64,000 nt of DNA from an uncultured Sphingorhabdus sp. (GTDB taxonomy: Bacteria > Pseudomonadota > Alphaproteobacteria > Sphingomonadales > Sphingomonadaceae): positions 868,001 to 932,000 of the forward strand of contig CANMXN010000001.1 in assembly GCA_947501885.1 (NCBI GenBank), read 5' to 3'. The translations under genes were made by a program, and so were the position numbers. The stretch's first letter is position 1; each line of letters begins with the position of its first letter. The notes beneath the pieces were generated by a model. It made no database searches, had not been told where the DNA came from, and worked only from the letters and a program-made list of their open reading frames with translations. Shown piece after piece: positions 1-10,475 of the stretch.

Positions 1-267
1 CGTACGCGGAAATCCATCAAATATAATGCCAACATCAGCATCCAATTTATCAATATGTTCGCCCAGAATTTGTGCCATTAATTCATCAGGAAATAATTTA
101 CCGCTCGACATAATATCTTGAGCCATTTTACCGACCTCGCTGCCTTCTTTAACAGCCGCACGCAAAATATCACCAGTAGAGAGTTGTACCATTCCAAACT
201 TATCTTCAATCAGCGCAGCTTGCGTTCCCTTACCCGCTCCGGGAGGTCCCAAAAGAATGATGTTCAT
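1..267 (-). CDS. adk: Adenylate kinase, N-terminal part (runs off the window)
   Basis: The 89 codons present encode the start of a nucleoside-monophosphate kinase that interconverts AMP, ADP and ATP in the cytosol. The N-terminus [17 protein letters not shown] carries the P-loop GPPGAGKGT. It is followed by [11 protein letters not shown] (AMP-binding region) and FDGFPRT at the window edge, all typical of adk. No stop codon is visible because the gene continues beyond base 1. It lies 43 nt after secY on the same strand, the usual end of the spc operon in alphaproteobacteria. The ORF is open to the edge, so the C-terminal LID domain cannot be judged. Confidence 0.97.
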   Translation of the reverse strand, partial: MNIILLGPPGAGKGTQAALIEDKFGMVQLSTGDILRAAVKEGSEVGKMAQDIMSSGKLFPDELMAQILGEHIDKLDADVGIIFDGFPRT

Positions 268-310
268 ACTAACCCCTCAATATTAGATATAATGCGAATG
301 ACGGCACTGA

Positions 311-1690
311 TTAACGGCGCGAACGTTTACCGCTCAATTTAGACTTTTTCATCAAATCACCATATTGGTGCGCGAGCAAATGGCTCTGAATTTGCGATAC
401 TGTATCAATGGTCACATTGACCACAATCAACAGACTTGTCCCGCCCAAAACAAAGAATTGCGTTTGCCCCGTTGCCCCCATCACATAATCAGGCAGCAAA
501 CAGACCAATGTCAAATAAGCGGCGCCCAAAACAGTGATACGTGTTAAAACATAATCAAGATAATCTTGGGTATTTTTACCAGGGCGAATACCAGGAATGA
601 AACCACCCGCTTTTTTCAAATTATCTGATGTTTCCTCTGGGTTGAAAACAACCGCAGTATAGAAGAAACAGAAAAATACGATCCCAATACCATAGAGCAA
701 CAAATAAGCAGGCTGGCCATGCTGTAAATATTGATTAAGCGTAATCACAAAATCACCTGTAGCACTCTCGCCTGCGACCGTTTCACCACCAAGCTGCGTA
801 AGCGTGACAGGCAACAATAATAATGAAGATGCGAAGATTGGCGGAATAACACCAGCAGTATTAATCTTAAGCGGCAGATGCGAACGATCTGCTTGCATCA
901 CACCGCGCTGCGTTGCGCGCTTTGGATATTGAATAAGCACGCGGCGTTGCGCGCGTTCCATAAAACAAATAAGCAATGTTAAGCCAATGAACATTGCGGC
1001 AAAAGCCATCAATGTAAGGCCGCTAATAGCATCGGTACGAGCGCCTTCTAAAAGATTGGCAACCAAGCGCGGCATTTGCGCGACGATACCCGCCATAATG
1101 ATAAGCGAGATGCCATTGCCGATTCCGCGCGCCGTAATTTGTTCACCAAGCCACATAAGGAATAATGTACCGCCAATAAGGCTTACCGTGGCGACAATAC
1201 GAAATAAGAAACCTGGATCAACAACGGCTTGAATACCACTAGAGGCAACCAATGATTCAAGGCCAGATGCTAGGAAATAGCCTTGGATAGCGGTCAAAAA
1301 TACAGTGCCATAGCGTGTATATTGGTTTAATTTTTTACGGCCAGACTCACCTTCTTTTTTAATCGCGGCAAGTTGCGGATTTAATGATGCAGCAAGCTGT
1401 ATCACAATCGATGCCGTAATATAGGGCATAACGCCGAGTGCAATCAAACTCATCCGTTCAAGGCTACCACCAGAAAATGTATTGAAAATATCTAATACGC
1501 CGCCCGTGCCAGCACTTTGATAGAGCTGTGCCTGCGCAACAGGGTCAATACCTGGCAGCGGAACAAAACTTAAAAGACGAAAAACAATGAGCGCGCCCAG
1601 AGTAAACCAAATACGGTTTTTTAGATCGGTTGCTTTCCCAAAATTGGAAAAGCTTATACCAGCAGCCATTTTCTCGGCATTTGAAGCCAT
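311..1690 (-). CDS. secY: Preprotein translocase subunit SecY
   Basis: This is the central channel subunit of the SecYEG inner-membrane translocon, 459 residues with about ten hydrophobic segments. Family signatures include the N-terminal RIWFTLGALIVFRLLSFVPLPGID, the plug-region GGSLERMSLIALGVMPYITASI, and the conserved cytosolic loop with RRVLIQYPKR and PLKINTAGVIPPIFASS. The basic C-terminus ends in KLSGKRSRR. It lies between rplO and adk. The 230-nt gap to rplO holds a hairpin, so secY expression may be tuned separately from the ribosomal proteins. Confidence 0.98.
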   Translation of the reverse strand: MASNAEKMAAGISFSNFGKATDLKNRIWFTLGALIVFRLLSFVPLPGIDPVAQAQLYQSAGTGGVLDIFNTFSGGSLERMSLIALGVMPYITASIVIQLAASLNPQLAAIKKEGESGRKKLNQYTRYGTVFLTAIQGYFLASGLESLVASSGIQAVVDPGFLFRIVATVSLIGGTLFLMWLGEQITARGIGNGISLIIMAGIVAQMPRLVANLLEGARTDAISGLTLMAFAAMFIGLTLLICFMERAQRRVLIQYPKRATQRGVMQADRSHLPLKINTAGVIPPIFASSLLLLPVTLTQLGGETVAGESATGDFVITLNQYLQHGQPAYLLLYGIGIVFFCFFYTAVVFNPEETSDNLKKAGGFIPGIRPGKNTQDYLDYVLTRITVLGAAYLTLVCLLPDYVMGATGQTQFFVLGGTSLLIVVNVTIDTVSQIQSHLLAHQYGDLMKKSKLSGKRSRR

Positions 1691-1818
1691 CGCGCCTTAA
1701 TCCTCTTTCTCAAGTATCATATCAATCTCAAGCCGCTATCAGCCCCTATCGATAGATTACTTTTTAATTCCATCCATCAAATATAATATTCAATGGCAAT
1801 ATTGGGTTTAAATGACAA

Positions 1819-1848
1819 ACCCCGCAATCCTATATTGGGAAGCGGGGT
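1819..1848 (-). terminator. Hairpin between rplO and secY, possible attenuator
   Basis: On the minus strand the bases ACCCCGC (1842-1848) pair with GCGGGGT (1819-1825) around a 16-nt loop. A moderately T-rich stretch (TTTGTCATTT) follows. It sits in the 230-nt non-coding gap between rplO and secY. The run of U is imperfect, so this may be a leaky terminator, an RNA-processing site or only a structured spacer. No other gene was seen in the gap. Confidence 0.35.
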
Positions 1849-1920
1849 CCGTATGACAAGTGCTAATTGACTTGTCTAAGCATAAAATATCGTCCCAAAG
1901 CCGATATTAGAGCTTATTTA

Positions 1921-2463
1921 TTATTTCTTATTTTTCTTTGCCGCTACTTTTTTCGCCATTGCTTCTTTTTTCGCCGCATTGACTTCTGCTGCTTTTGTAG
2001 AAGCTTTAGTGACAATTTCAACCTTGCCGCCTGCTTTTTCAACAGCCGCTACAGCCGCTTTAGAAGCACCTTCAACCGTGAAAGAGGCCTTAACCGTCAA
2101 TTCACCTTTAGCAAGCAAACGAACACCATCTTTACCGCCTCGACCAAGACCAGCAGCTTTTAATGCTTCATGATCAATAGTTTTTTTGGCATCCAATTTT
2201 TTGGCATCAATAAATTTTTGTACCATGCCCAAATTGACTTCAGCATAATCTTTACCAAATGGATTGTTAAAGCCGCGCTTTGGAATACGCATATGAAGCG
2301 GCATTTGCCCACCTTCAAAGCCGTTGATAGAAACACCACTACGGCTTTTTTGACCCTTTTGACCACGTCCGCCTGTTTTGCCTTTACCAGAACCAATACC
2401 GCGTCCTACCCGCATTTTGCGGTGACGGGCGCCTTCATTATCTTTAATTTCGTTTAATTTCAT
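1921..2463 (-). CDS. rplO: 50S ribosomal protein L15
   Basis: L15 is a late-assembly protein of the large subunit. The glycine-rich N-terminal region ([20 protein letters not shown]) and the [10 protein letters not shown] segment identify it. I chose the ATG at 2463 because the family begins MKLNE. An in-frame GTG three codons upstream (2472) is an alternative. The protein has 180 residues, longer than the usual 145 to 160. The excess is a C-terminal Ala/Lys-rich tail (roughly the last 30 residues) of the kind seen in several alphaproteobacterial ribosomal proteins. Confidence 0.96.
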   Translation of the reverse strand: MKLNEIKDNEGARHRKMRVGRGIGSGKGKTGGRGQKGQKSRSGVSINGFEGGQMPLHMRIPKRGFNNPFGKDYAEVNLGMVQKFIDAKKLDAKKTIDHEALKAAGLGRGGKDGVRLLAKGELTVKASFTVEGASKAAVAAVEKAGGKVEIVTKASTKAAEVNAAKKEAMAKKVAAKKNKK

Positions 2464-2534
2464 TGTCTGCACTCGCTTTCGCTTTGTTCGCGCTATTATC
2501 GCTATTGATGAAAGACAAATTGCCTTTCGAAAAT

Positions 2535-2711
2535 TTAATCAACCACTTGTACCATATGACGAACTTTACGGATCATACCACGAACTTCGGGTGTATCTTC
2601 CAATTCGACAATACGGTGCATCTTATTCAAGCCCAAGCCAATCAATGTTTTTTCTTGGCGTTCTGGGCGGCGAATAGGAGAGCCTGTTTGTTTGATTTTA
2701 ATCTTGGCCAT
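2535..2711 (-). CDS. rpmD: 50S ribosomal protein L30
   Basis: A 58-residue ORF begins [19 protein letters not shown] and contains [20 protein letters not shown], both characteristic of bacterial L30. It ends [11 protein letters not shown]-stop. L30 binds 23S/5S rRNA on the large subunit. The gene is between rpsE (5 nt away) and rplO, its expected position in the spc operon. Length and order match the family. Confidence 0.96.
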   Translation of the reverse strand: MAKIKIKQTGSPIRRPERQEKTLIGLGLNKMHRIVELEDTPEVRGMIRKVRHMVQVVD

Positions 2712-2716
2712 TATGA

Positions 2717-3436
2717 TTACTCCGTAACCGCGTCAGCTTCGGCTTTAACTTCCGCCTTAGACGCTCCATCCGAACCTCGGCCGATCAAATCCGCAATTTT
2801 TTTGCCGCGGCGCTGTGCCACGGATTTAGGACTTGTTTGATCACCGAGCGCATCAAAAGTTGCGCGGATCATGTTATAAGGATTTGATGAACCAACGGAT
2901 TTTGTCACAACATCAGCAACACCCAAAGATTCAAAAACAGCACGCATCGGACCACCAGCAATAATACCAGTACCCGCTGGTGCGCTGCGCAATGTCACTT
3001 TACCTGCACCAAAACGGCCATTGCCATCATGATGCAAAGTACGGCCCTCTTTCAAAGGAACGCGAATCATTTTCTTCTTTGCAGCAGCCGTTGCTTTGTT
3101 AATGGCTTCTGGCACTTCGCGCGCTTTACCATGTCCAAAACCTGCGCGGCCTTGACCATCACCAACAACTACCAATGCAGCGAAACCAAAGCGCTTACCA
3201 CCTTTAACGGTTTTAGAAACACGGTTGATGTGCACCAATTTTTCAATCAGCTCATCGCCTTCTTCTTCGCGTGGTTTGCGATCATTGCGGCGACCACGGC
3301 CACGACCTTTATTATCACGGCCACCACGGCCTTCTTTTTTACCTTCTGGCGCAGCTTCTTTTGCAGCAGGTGCTTCGACACTAGCTGCTGCTTCTGGAGC
3401 GGCTTCAGCTTCTGTTTTATTTTCTTCTGCCATCAT
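2717..3436 (-). CDS. rpsE: 30S ribosomal protein S5
   Basis: S5 shapes the mRNA entry channel and decoding fidelity. The double-stranded-RNA-binding domain ([21 protein letters not shown]) and the C-terminal domain ([38 protein letters not shown]) are intact. At 239 residues it is longer than the E. coli protein. The first 60 residues are an Ala/Glu-rich stretch followed by a Gly/Arg-rich one, and the C-terminus also has a short acidic tail. Its ATG overlaps the rplR stop by one base (TAATG), which suggests translational coupling. Confidence 0.97.
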   Translation of the reverse strand: MMAEENKTEAEAAPEAAASVEAPAAKEAAPEGKKEGRGGRDNKGRGRGRRNDRKPREEEGDELIEKLVHINRVSKTVKGGKRFGFAALVVVGDGQGRAGFGHGKAREVPEAINKATAAAKKKMIRVPLKEGRTLHHDGNGRFGAGKVTLRSAPAGTGIIAGGPMRAVFESLGVADVVTKSVGSSNPYNMIRATFDALGDQTSPKSVAQRRGKKIADLIGRGSDGASKAEVKAEADAVTE

Positions 3437-3783
3437 TAAAACTCCAATCCGCCTTCACGCGCAGCATCAGCCAGCGCTTTGACGCGTCCGTGGAAGAGAA
3501 AACCACCACGGTCAAAAACAACACTGGTCACACCAGCTTTTTTAGCAGCTTCAGCAACGCGCTTACCAACATCGGCAGCAGCTTTGCTATCAGCACCAAG
3601 CTTCACACCCTTATCATTGGAAGATGCAGAAGCAAGTGTACGCCCCTGTGCATCATCGATGATTTGTGCATAAATATGTCTGCCCGTGCGGTGGACAGAT
3701 AAACGAGGACGTCCAGCGACCTGCGCACGCAATTTCGAGCGTACACGTTGGCGGCGACGTTCAAAGAGAGATAGTTTCGCCAT
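3436..3783 (-). CDS. rplR: 50S ribosomal protein L18
   Basis: L18 binds 5S rRNA and places it on the large subunit. The 115-residue protein has the expected basic N-terminus ([11 protein letters not shown]), the [20 protein letters not shown] strand and the terminal [17 protein letters not shown] motif. It lies 3 nt after rplF and overlaps the rpsE start by one base, in standard spc order. Confidence 0.97.
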   Translation of the reverse strand: MAKLSLFERRRQRVRSKLRAQVAGRPRLSVHRTGRHIYAQIIDDAQGRTLASASSNDKGVKLGADSKAAADVGKRVAEAAKKAGVTSVVFDRGGFLFHGRVKALADAAREGGLEF

Positions 3784-3786
3784 GGC

Positions 3787-4320
3787 TTACTTCTTCTTCC
3801 CTTCTTTACGGAATATATATTCGCCGCGATACTTAATGCCCTTGCCTTTATATGGCTCTGGCTTTCTCCATTGACGAATCTCGGCAGCAACCTGCCCTAC
3901 TTTTTGTTTATCCATTCCACTAATTTCAATAGTGGTTTGGTCCGGCGTCTTAATGTCGATACCTTCTGGAATATCAAAATTAACATCATGGCTGAAACCA
4001 AGCTGCAAGTTCAATATTTTACCATTCACTTTAGCACGATAACCAACACCATTGATTTCTAATACTTTAGAGAAACCCTCTGTCACACCTGTGATGAGAT
4101 TTTCTACCAATGTGCGTTGCATACCCCAGAAAGATATTGCTGTTTTAGATTTGTTCGCAGGAACGACAACCACCTGCCCATCTTCCACGGTATATGTCAC
4201 CGCTTCTGATGCTGGCATGCTCATTTCGCCCTTTGGCCCTTTCACGGACACCAATCCATTACCAACGCTGGCTGTTACGCCCGCTGGAATAGCAACTGGT
4301 TTTTTCCCGATGCGGCTCAT
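3787..4320 (-). CDS. rplF: 50S ribosomal protein L6
   Basis: L6 lies near the GTPase-associated centre of the large subunit. The 177-residue sequence begins [15 protein letters not shown] and ends with the L6 signature [16 protein letters not shown] followed by a lysine-rich tail. The start ATG shares one base with the rpsH stop (TGATG). Length and sequence are ordinary for the family. Confidence 0.97.
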   Translation of the reverse strand: MSRIGKKPVAIPAGVTASVGNGLVSVKGPKGEMSMPASEAVTYTVEDGQVVVVPANKSKTAISFWGMQRTLVENLITGVTEGFSKVLEINGVGYRAKVNGKILNLQLGFSHDVNFDIPEGIDIKTPDQTTIEISGMDKQKVGQVAAEIRQWRKPEPYKGKGIKYRGEYIFRKEGKKK

Positions 4321-4724
4321 CAGAACACCTCCGCTAAAATTTCGCCACCAACGTTGGATTCACGTGCTTCTGCATCAGATAGCACACCGCGTGGTGTCGA
4401 TACGATAGTGATACCAAGACCGTTGCGTACTACAGGAAGTTCTTGCGAACCCGAATAGACACGGCGACCTGGTTTTGAAACACGAGCCACATGCTGAATA
4501 GCAGGCGCGCCTTCAAAATATTTAAGTTCAATACGCAAGCCATTATGCTGACCTTTTGAACCGAAAGCTTCTTCGCTATAACCACGAATATAACCTTCAC
4601 GTTGCAAAACATCTAAAACGCGAGCGCGCAGCTTCGAGGAAGGAGAGACCACAGAGTCTTTCTTTGCTCGTTGGCCGTTACGAATGCGGGTGAGCAAATC
4701 ACCCAAAGGATCTGTCAATGCCAT
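4320..4724 (-). CDS. rpsH: 30S ribosomal protein S8
   Basis: S8 is a primary 16S rRNA-binding protein and, in E. coli, the translational repressor of the spc operon. The 134-residue sequence begins [20 protein letters not shown] and ends [13 protein letters not shown], with the conserved [20 protein letters not shown] near the C-terminus. It is 11 nt after rpsN and coupled to rplF by a one-base overlap. Whether S8 represses this operon as in E. coli is not visible here. Confidence 0.97.
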   Translation of the reverse strand: MALTDPLGDLLTRIRNGQRAKKDSVVSPSSKLRARVLDVLQREGYIRGYSEEAFGSKGQHNGLRIELKYFEGAPAIQHVARVSKPGRRVYSGSQELPVVRNGLGITIVSTPRGVLSDAEARESNVGGEILAEVF

Positions 4725-4735
4725 GATCTATATCC

Positions 4736-5041
4736 TTACCAGCTTGACTTAGTGATGCCAGGGATAAGGCCTTTATTAGCCAAATCACGTAGCTCGATCC
4801 GGCATAACCGGAACTTACGATAATATCCGCGAGGACGACCTGTTGTCTCACAACGGTTGCGAACCCGCGTTGGGTTACCATTGCGAGGAATCTCAGCCAT
4901 TTTCAAACGAGCGATCAAACGCTCGCTTTCATCTAGACTTTGGTCTTTCGCTATTGCTTTTAGCTTCGCATATTGACCAGAGAATTTCTTCACTAGCTTC
5001 TTACGTCGCTCATTTTTATTTACGGAACTCAGTTTCGCCAT
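4736..5041 (-). CDS. rpsN: 30S ribosomal protein S14, zinc-free type
   Basis: S14 is a small-subunit head protein. The 101-residue length and the lack of the paired CxxC motifs put it in the long, zinc-independent group. The conserved [21 protein letters not shown] block is present near residue 60 to 80, and the C-terminus is IPGITKSSW. It is between rplE and rpsH as expected. Confidence 0.97.
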   Translation of the reverse strand: MAKLSSVNKNERRKKLVKKFSGQYAKLKAIAKDQSLDESERLIARLKMAEIPRNGNPTRVRNRCETTGRPRGYYRKFRLCRIELRDLANKGLIPGITKSSW

Positions 5042-5076
5042 GACTTAAGCTCTCATCCTTTCCATTAAAGACGCCA

Positions 5077-5658
5077 TTATGCGGCTGCCTTTTCATCATT
5101 TTGTTCTTGCGGAAATGGGAAGCCGAAAAGACGCAATAATTCGCGTGCTTCGTCATCCGTTTTTGCCGAAGTAGTTACGATCACATCCATACCGCGCACC
5201 ACGTCGATGGCGTCATAGCTGATCTCTGGGAAAATAATTTGCTCTTTCAAGCCCATCGCAAAATTACCGCGACCATCAAAACTTTTTGGGTTCAACCCGC
5301 GAAAGTCACGAATACGAGGCATAGCAATTGTTACCAAACGTTCGATAAATTCAAACATTTGCGTGCGGCGCAATGTTACCTTCACACCGATAGGCATGCC
5401 TTCACGCAATTTAAACGTTGCGATAGATTTTTTCGCACGCGTTATCACTGCTTTTTGACCTGCAATAAGTTCCATTTCGGCAAGAGCGGTGTTCACCTTT
5501 TTCTTGTCCTGAGAACCTTCACCCACACCCATATTAAGTGTGATTTTTTCAATTTTTGGCACCGCAAGATGATTGCTATAACCAAATTTCTCAGTCATCG
5601 CTTTTACGATTTCATCTTCATAGCGTTTTTTCATGCGTGGGATATATTTATCAGCCAT
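5077..5658 (-). CDS. rplE: 50S ribosomal protein L5
   Basis: L5 binds 5S rRNA and contacts the P-site tRNA. The 193-residue sequence shows [16 protein letters not shown], the [22 protein letters not shown] loop, and [24 protein letters not shown]. Its first eight bases overlap the end of rplX (ATGGCTGA), so termination of rplX directly exposes this start. Confidence 0.97.
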   Translation of the reverse strand: MADKYIPRMKKRYEDEIVKAMTEKFGYSNHLAVPKIEKITLNMGVGEGSQDKKKVNTALAEMELIAGQKAVITRAKKSIATFKLREGMPIGVKVTLRRTQMFEFIERLVTIAMPRIRDFRGLNPKSFDGRGNFAMGLKEQIIFPEISYDAIDVVRGMDVIVTTSAKTDDEARELLRLFGFPFPQEQNDEKAAA

Positions 5659-5971
5659 CGATCATTTCCCCTGATTTAACAGCAACACGAACTTTTTTGC
5701 CGTCTTTGTCTTCAAAACGAACGCGTGTGGCCTTGCCGTCTTTTGGATCAGCTACAGCAACATTGGAAATATCCATAGCCGCTTCAAATTTATCAATTCC
5801 GCCTTGCGGATTTTCTTGGCTTGGTTTGCGGTGGCGCGTTGCAATATTCATACCTGTAACAATAATTTTACCGTCTTTGGGCATAACTTTTGAAACTTCG
5901 CCAGTTTTGCCTTTATCTTTACCAGCCAAAACAACGACATTATCGCCTTTTTTAATCTTTGCCATAGCCAT
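5651..5971 (-). CDS. rplX: 50S ribosomal protein L24
   Basis: L24 is an assembly-initiating protein of the large subunit. The KOW motif is visible as [20 protein letters not shown] near the N-terminus. The protein has 106 residues if the first ATG (5971, overlapping the rplN stop as TAATG) is used. A second ATG two codons on (5965) is equally possible. Its end overlaps rplE by eight bases. Confidence 0.96.
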   Translation of the reverse strand: MAMAKIKKGDNVVVLAGKDKGKTGEVSKVMPKDGKIIVTGMNIATRHRKPSQENPQGGIDKFEAAMDISNVAVADPKDGKATRVRFEDKDGKKVRVAVKSGEMIDG

Positions 5972-6339
5972 TATAGCACCTCCGGTGCGAGCGATATGAT
6001 CTTCATATGCTTTTTCGCACGTAGTTCACGAACCACTGGGCCAAAAATACGGGTACCAATAGGTTCTTTATTTGCATTCACCAATACAGCAGCGCTGCTG
6101 TCGAAACGAATAACTGTTCCGTCTGCGCGGCGAATATCTTTTGCAGTGCGGACAATAACAGCGCGATGAACATCACCTTTTTTGACCTTACCACGCGGCG
6201 CAGCTTCTTTCACTGATACCACAATGATGTCACCCACACCGGCAAAACGCCGTTTTGAACCGCCCAATACTTTGATGCATTGGACGCGCTTGGCACCGCT
6301 GTTATCAGCGACTTCAAGATTTGACTGCATCTGGATCAT
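5971..6339 (-). CDS. rplN: 50S ribosomal protein L14
   Basis: L14 forms an inter-subunit bridge. The 122-residue sequence starts [27 protein letters not shown] and ends [19 protein letters not shown], both textbook L14. It is 60 nt after rpsQ and overlaps rplX by one base. Confidence 0.98.
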   Translation of the reverse strand: MIQMQSNLEVADNSGAKRVQCIKVLGGSKRRFAGVGDIIVVSVKEAAPRGKVKKGDVHRAVIVRTAKDIRRADGTVIRFDSSAAVLVNANKEPIGTRIFGPVVRELRAKKHMKIISLAPEVL

Positions 6340-6399
6340 GGATCCAATTCCTTTCGTCTGGCTTGCCGAACAATTCCGGTAGTTCCGTTAAAATTAACT

Positions 6400-6657
6400 T
6401 TATTCAGCGGCCGCTTTCGCTTCGCTGCCTTTATCCAAAACAACCCATGTCTTATTTTTAGAAATAGGTTTAGTTTCTTCGATACGAACCGTTTCACCGG
6501 TTTTGAATGTATTACTTTCGTCATGCGCATGATATTTTTTCGAACGACGAATAATTTTACCGTATAATGGGTGTTTCACTTTGCGCTCGACACGAACAAC
6601 AATTGTTTTGTCGTTAACATCGGATACCACCGTGCCGGTTAAGATGCGTTTTGGCAT
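6400..6657 (-). CDS. rpsQ: 30S ribosomal protein S17
   Basis: S17 is a primary 16S rRNA-binding protein with an OB fold. The 85-residue sequence begins [21 protein letters not shown] and has the signature [22 protein letters not shown], then [15 protein letters not shown] short acidic/alanine C-terminal tail (GSEAKAAAE) extends it slightly. It is 11 nt after rpmC. Confidence 0.97.
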   Translation of the reverse strand: MPKRILTGTVVSDVNDKTIVVRVERKVKHPLYGKIIRRSKKYHAHDESNTFKTGETVRIEETKPISKNKTWVVLDKGSEAKAAAE

Positions 6658-6668
6658 ATTATAATTCC

Positions 6669-6878
6669 TTAAACCGATTTGGCGGCACTTGCGCGCTCAC
6701 CTTGTAATGTTTTAATGCGAGCAATATCGCGGCGAACAACACGAACTCGTGCTGGCTTTTCAAGCTGCCCCGTTGCTGTTTGGAAACGAAGATTAAATTG
6801 TTCTTTTTTCAATTCATTGAGCTGAACAGCCAATTCATCATCAGTTTTCACGCGAAGATCTTCTGTTTTACTCATCAT
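6669..6878 (-). CDS. rpmC: 50S ribosomal protein L29
   Basis: L29 sits at the peptide-exit tunnel rim, where trigger factor and SRP dock. The 69-residue protein carries the L29 pattern [20 protein letters not shown] and [14 protein letters not shown]. The start ATG overlaps the rplP stop by four bases (ATGA). A second ATG directly follows, so the first residue is uncertain by one codon. Confidence 0.96.
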   Translation of the reverse strand: MMSKTEDLRVKTDDELAVQLNELKKEQFNLRFQTATGQLEKPARVRVVRRDIARIKTLQGERASAAKSV

Positions 6879-7309
6879 TTCGCTCCTAGGTGCGATGTGT
6901 CGCCGAGACGAGCAACCACTTTGGTTCTGATAGGCAATTTCATTGCTGCACGCTCAAAAGCAACCGCAGCCAACGGGCCAGGGACACCATCAAGTTCAAA
7001 CAAGATACGGCCAGGCTTTACGCGCGCCGCCCAATATTCAACAGAGCCTTTACCCTTACCTTGGCGGACCTCAGCAGGCTTTTTCGACACAGGAACATCT
7101 GGGAATACACGGATCCACAAACGCCCTTGACGTTTAATATGGCGCGTAATCGCACGACGAGCTGCCTCAATCTGGCGCGCAGTAATACGCTCAGGCTCTA
7201 GCGCTTTTAGACCATATGAACCAAAGTTCAGATCGGTTCCGCCTTTTGCATTTCCGTGAATACGCCCTTTAAAGGTTTTACGGAATTTATGTTTCTTCGG
7301 TTGTAGCAT
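6875..7309 (-). CDS. rplP: 50S ribosomal protein L16
   Basis: L16 organises the A-site tRNA pocket of the large subunit. The 144-residue sequence starts [19 protein letters not shown] and includes [20 protein letters not shown] and the conserved RMGKGKG-like segment, here [20 protein letters not shown]. It lies 31 nt after rpsC and overlaps rpmC by four bases. Confidence 0.97.
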   Translation of the reverse strand: MLQPKKHKFRKTFKGRIHGNAKGGTDLNFGSYGLKALEPERITARQIEAARRAITRHIKRQGRLWIRVFPDVPVSKKPAEVRQGKGKGSVEYWAARVKPGRILFELDGVPGPLAAVAFERAAMKLPIRTKVVARLGDTSHLGAK

Positions 7310-7340
7310 GATGCTTCGCCCTTATCTTTCTTAGTTTCTA

Positions 7341-8036
7341 TCAACGCGCCGGACGGACGCCAGACGTTTGCGCGTCCATCATCAATCGGTCTGTTGCCAT
7401 AGGATCATGACCTAGAATCTCGCCTTTGAAGATCCAAACCTTAATCCCAATAATACCATATGCTGTTAAAGCTTCTGCTTCTGCATAATCAACATTCGCA
7501 CGAAGCGTATGTAGAGGAACACGTCCTTCACGATACCATTCAACGCGCGCAATCTCTGCACCGCCCAAACGACCACCACAGGTGATTTTAATACCTTCGG
7601 CACCCAAACGTAGCGCCGATTGCACAGCACGCTTCATAGCACGGCGAAAAGCAATACGGCGGATCAATTGATCACCAACGCCTTGCGCAACCAATTTCGC
7701 ATCGATCTCTGGCTTACGAATTTCAACAATGTTCAATGACACATCACCAGTGGTGAAAGCTTTTAACTTTGAACGAAGCTTTTCAATGTCAGCCCCTTTT
7801 TTACCGATGATAACACCAGGGCGAGCAGCATAAATTGAAACGCGGCATGTTTTTGCTGGACGCTCAATCACCACTTTAGAAACAGCAGCTTGTGGAACCG
7901 TATCAAAGATGAATTTGCGCATTTTGATGTCTTCCACCAACTGCTGACCATATTCATGTCCTTCGGCGAACCAACGGCTATCCCAAGTACGGTTGATTTG
8001 AAGGCGAAGCCCAATAGGATTACTCTTTTGACCCAT
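7341..8036 (-). CDS. rpsC: 30S ribosomal protein S3
   Basis: S3 lines the mRNA entry tunnel and has helicase activity together with S4 and S5. The 231-residue sequence begins [22 protein letters not shown]. It contains the KH domain motif [14 protein letters not shown] near residue 75 to 90 and the C-terminal signature [21 protein letters not shown]. It is 2 nt after rplV. Length is normal. Confidence 0.98.
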   Translation of the reverse strand: MGQKSNPIGLRLQINRTWDSRWFAEGHEYGQQLVEDIKMRKFIFDTVPQAAVSKVVIERPAKTCRVSIYAARPGVIIGKKGADIEKLRSKLKAFTTGDVSLNIVEIRKPEIDAKLVAQGVGDQLIRRIAFRRAMKRAVQSALRLGAEGIKITCGGRLGGAEIARVEWYREGRVPLHTLRANVDYAEAEALTAYGIIGIKVWIFKGEILGHDPMATDRLMMDAQTSGVRPAR

Positions 8037-8038
8037 GA

Positions 8039-8419
8039 TTAAGCCTCTTCTTCTTTTTCACGAACAACAATCCGAAGACGGCTGAACGGTTTGATGATTT
8101 GGTTGCCACGACCCCGCGCACGAGCACGAAAACGCTTCATAGTCAGCGCCTTACCAACACTCGCTTCTTGTACCACCAAGGAGTCAACATCCAGATTATG
8201 GTTGTTTTCCGCATTGGCGATTGCAGAGTTTAAAACTGACTTCACATCGCGTGCCATTGCTTTTTTAGAGAAGCTAAGGACATTTAATGCATCTTCAACT
8301 TTACGGCCACGAATAAGCTGCGCTACCAAGTTAAGTTTTTGAGCAGAACCGCGAATAGCAGTTGCCGTTGCTAGAGCTTCATTATCACCGACACGGCGAG
8401 GAGATTTTGCCTTGCCCAT
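8039..8419 (-). CDS. rplV: 50S ribosomal protein L22
   Basis: L22 has a beta-hairpin that lines the nascent-peptide exit tunnel. The 126-residue sequence shows [24 protein letters not shown] and the tunnel hairpin with [25 protein letters not shown]. It shares one base with the rpsS stop codon. Confidence 0.97.
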   Translation of the reverse strand: MGKAKSPRRVGDNEALATATAIRGSAQKLNLVAQLIRGRKVEDALNVLSFSKKAMARDVKSVLNSAIANAENNHNLDVDSLVVQEASVGKALTMKRFRARARGRGNQIIKPFSRLRIVVREKEEEA

Positions 8420-8694
8420 TATCGTTTACCCTTCTTGTCTGCACCATGACCGTAATAATTACGGGTTGGAGCAAATTCACCAAGCTTATGGCCAACCATA
8501 TCTTCGTTTACAGACACAGGGATAAATTTCTGGCCATTATAAACATTGAAGGTCAAGCCAACGAATTGCGGAAGAACCGTTGAACGACGTGACCAAGTTT
8601 TAATCGGTGTGCGAGCACCGCTTTCTTGAGCGTCTTCAGCTTTTTTCAGCAAATATAGATCCACAAAAGGACCTTTCCAAACAGAACGAGCCAT
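8419..8694 (-). CDS. rpsS: 30S ribosomal protein S19
   Basis: S19 belongs to the small-subunit head and contacts S13 and tRNA. The 91-residue sequence starts [20 protein letters not shown] and contains the signature [18 protein letters not shown] followed by [19 protein letters not shown]. It is 3 nt after rplB. Confidence 0.97.
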   Translation of the reverse strand: MARSVWKGPFVDLYLLKKAEDAQESGARTPIKTWSRRSTVLPQFVGLTFNVYNGQKFIPVSVNEDMVGHKLGEFAPTRNYYGHGADKKGKR

Positions 8695-8697
8695 TAT

Positions 8698-9534
8698 TTA
8701 CCTCTTCTTCTTCGCGTGACGAGAACGAATAATCATACGATCTGTCTGCTTATTCTTACGAGTACGAGCACCCTTGGTTGGCTTACCCCAAGGCGTAACA
8801 GGGTGACGACCACCCGATGTACGACCTTCACCACCACCATGCGGGTGATCAACAGGGTTTTTCGCAACACCGCGCGTTAATGGACGTTTGCCTGCCCAAC
8901 GATTACGGCCTGCTTTTGCCAAAGTTTGGTTTGAATTATCGGGATTGGAAACAGCACCAACTGTACCCATGCAATCACCGCGAATATAACGTTGCTCGCC
9001 AGAGTTAAGGCGAACAATAACCATACCGCGATCACGGCCAACCAATTGTACATAAGTACCAGCAGCACGAGCGATCTGAGCCCCTTTATTAGGCTTCATT
9101 TCGATATTGTGACAAATAGTACCCACTGGCATTTGCGATAATAACATTGCATTACCCGGTTTCACATCGGTTTTTTCTGCCGCAAGAACCGTATCGCCAA
9201 CAGCCAAACGCTGCGGAGCAATGATATAGCTAAGCTCACCATCTTCATATTTAATCAATGCGATGAAAGCACTGCGGTTAGGATCATATTCGATCCGCTC
9301 AACCGTAGCTGGCATATCAAATTTGCGGCGCTTGAAATCGATGATACGATATTTTTGCTTGTGACCGCCGCCAATGCCGCGCGCCGTCACATGACCTTTA
9401 TTATTACGGCCACCGGTTTTATTCTTACCATGCACCAGCGCCTTAACAGGCTTGCCTTTAAACAAAGATGATTTGTCTACAAGAACAAGGCCGCGCCTTG
9501 CTGGGCTGGTTGGTTTATAACTTTTTAATGCCAT
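8698..9534 (-). CDS. rplB: 50S ribosomal protein L2
   Basis: L2 is a primary 23S rRNA-binding protein needed for subunit joining and peptidyl-transferase activity. The 278-residue sequence starts [15 protein letters not shown] and contains [22 protein letters not shown] and the C-terminal signature [20 protein letters not shown] with the conserved histidine. It is 10 nt after rplW. Confidence 0.98.
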   Translation of the reverse strand: MALKSYKPTSPARRGLVLVDKSSLFKGKPVKALVHGKNKTGGRNNKGHVTARGIGGGHKQKYRIIDFKRRKFDMPATVERIEYDPNRSAFIALIKYEDGELSYIIAPQRLAVGDTVLAAEKTDVKPGNAMLLSQMPVGTICHNIEMKPNKGAQIARAAGTYVQLVGRDRGMVIVRLNSGEQRYIRGDCMGTVGAVSNPDNSNQTLAKAGRNRWAGKRPLTRGVAKNPVDHPHGGGEGRTSGGRHPVTPWGKPTKGARTRKNKQTDRMIIRSRHAKKKR

Positions 9535-9544
9535 GATTTAAGCC

Positions 9545-9853
9545 TTAAACCCCCGTTGTCACGTCGATCGTTTGACCTTCGGCCAAAGTCACAATCGCTT
9601 TTTTAACATCATTGCGGCGATATGGGCGTCCGCGCCAGCGCTTAACCTTACCTTTTTGGATAAGAGTATTTACGCGCTCCACTTTCACATCAAATAACGC
9701 CTCAATAGCAGCTTTAATTTGCGGCTTCGTACTATCAATACTCACCTTAAAGACCACCGCATTATTTTCACTCAGCAATGTCGATTTTTCGGTAATATGA
9801 GGTGCAACAATCACATCATAATGACGATTATCTATCATATCTTTTTTAGCCAT
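9545..9853 (-). CDS. rplW: 50S ribosomal protein L23
   Basis: L23 is the tunnel-exit docking site for trigger factor and SRP. The core [21 protein letters not shown] and [19 protein letters not shown] are typical. I start it at 9853 (MAKKDM...), where the ATG overlaps the rplD stop by eight bases (ATGGCTAA), the same arrangement as rplX/rplE. A longer reading frame to 9877 would run back into rplD and is less likely. The protein has 102 residues. Confidence 0.95.
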   Translation of the reverse strand: MAKKDMIDNRHYDVIVAPHITEKSTLLSENNAVVFKVSIDSTKPQIKAAIEALFDVKVERVNTLIQKGKVKRWRGRPYRRNDVKKAIVTLAEGQTIDVTTGV

Positions 9854-10472
9854 TGAAACGCGCCTCCAATTTTTCAACGCCAGCGCGTGTCAAGACCAAC
9901 GTGTCATGGTTCAAAATGTCATAAACATTCGCACCAGCAGCCAACATCACATCAAGGCCAAGCAAATTGGATGAAGCATTGCGGAAATTATCATTCACCG
10001 CTTCACCATCAATCACCAAAGCCGTGCGGCCAAAACCAAGCTTATCAAGCTGTGACTTAAGTGCAGCCGTTTTCGGTGCCTTCAAATCCAAATTATCCAA
10101 GACAATCAAGCTGCCATCTTTTGCTTTCGCAGACAAAGCCATTTTAAGGCCCAATGTACGAATTTTCTTGTTCAATGATGGGTTGAAATCACGCAGGCGA
10201 GCACCATGCGCTTTACCACCACCAATAAAGATAGGAGCACGGCGATCACCGTGACGCGCTGTACCGCCGCCTTTTTGACGACCGAATTTCTTACCCGTAC
10301 GCGCAATATCGCTACGCTCACGTGTTGGACGCGCAGTGGCCCGCTTCTTTTCACGTTGCCAATTGACGACGCGGTGCAAAATATCAGCGCGAGGCTCAAG
10401 ACCGAATATGTCATCTGACAATTCAATATCGCCTTTTGCTTTTGCTTCGAGGGTTTGTACTTTTAATTTCAT
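9846..10472 (-). CDS. rplD: 50S ribosomal protein L4
   Basis: L4 lines the exit tunnel and, in E. coli, autoregulates the S10 operon. The 208-residue protein includes the long basic loop [43 protein letters not shown] typical of L4 and a C-terminal globular region ending [19 protein letters not shown]. It is 3 nt after rplC. See the structured gap upstream of rplC for a possible target of autoregulation, which is inferred only. Confidence 0.97.
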   Translation of the reverse strand: MKLKVQTLEAKAKGDIELSDDIFGLEPRADILHRVVNWQREKKRATARPTRERSDIARTGKKFGRQKGGGTARHGDRRAPIFIGGGKAHGARLRDFNPSLNKKIRTLGLKMALSAKAKDGSLIVLDNLDLKAPKTAALKSQLDKLGFGRTALVIDGEAVNDNFRNASSNLLGLDVMLAAGANVYDILNHDTLVLTRAGVEKLEARFNG

Positions 10473-10475
10473 GTC

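Noticed and set aside
2160-2396. Overlapping open frames inside rplO and other ribosomal genes, on both strands.
   Set aside because: They lie fully within well-supported conserved genes in other frames, with no Shine-Dalgarno sequence or recognisable protein.
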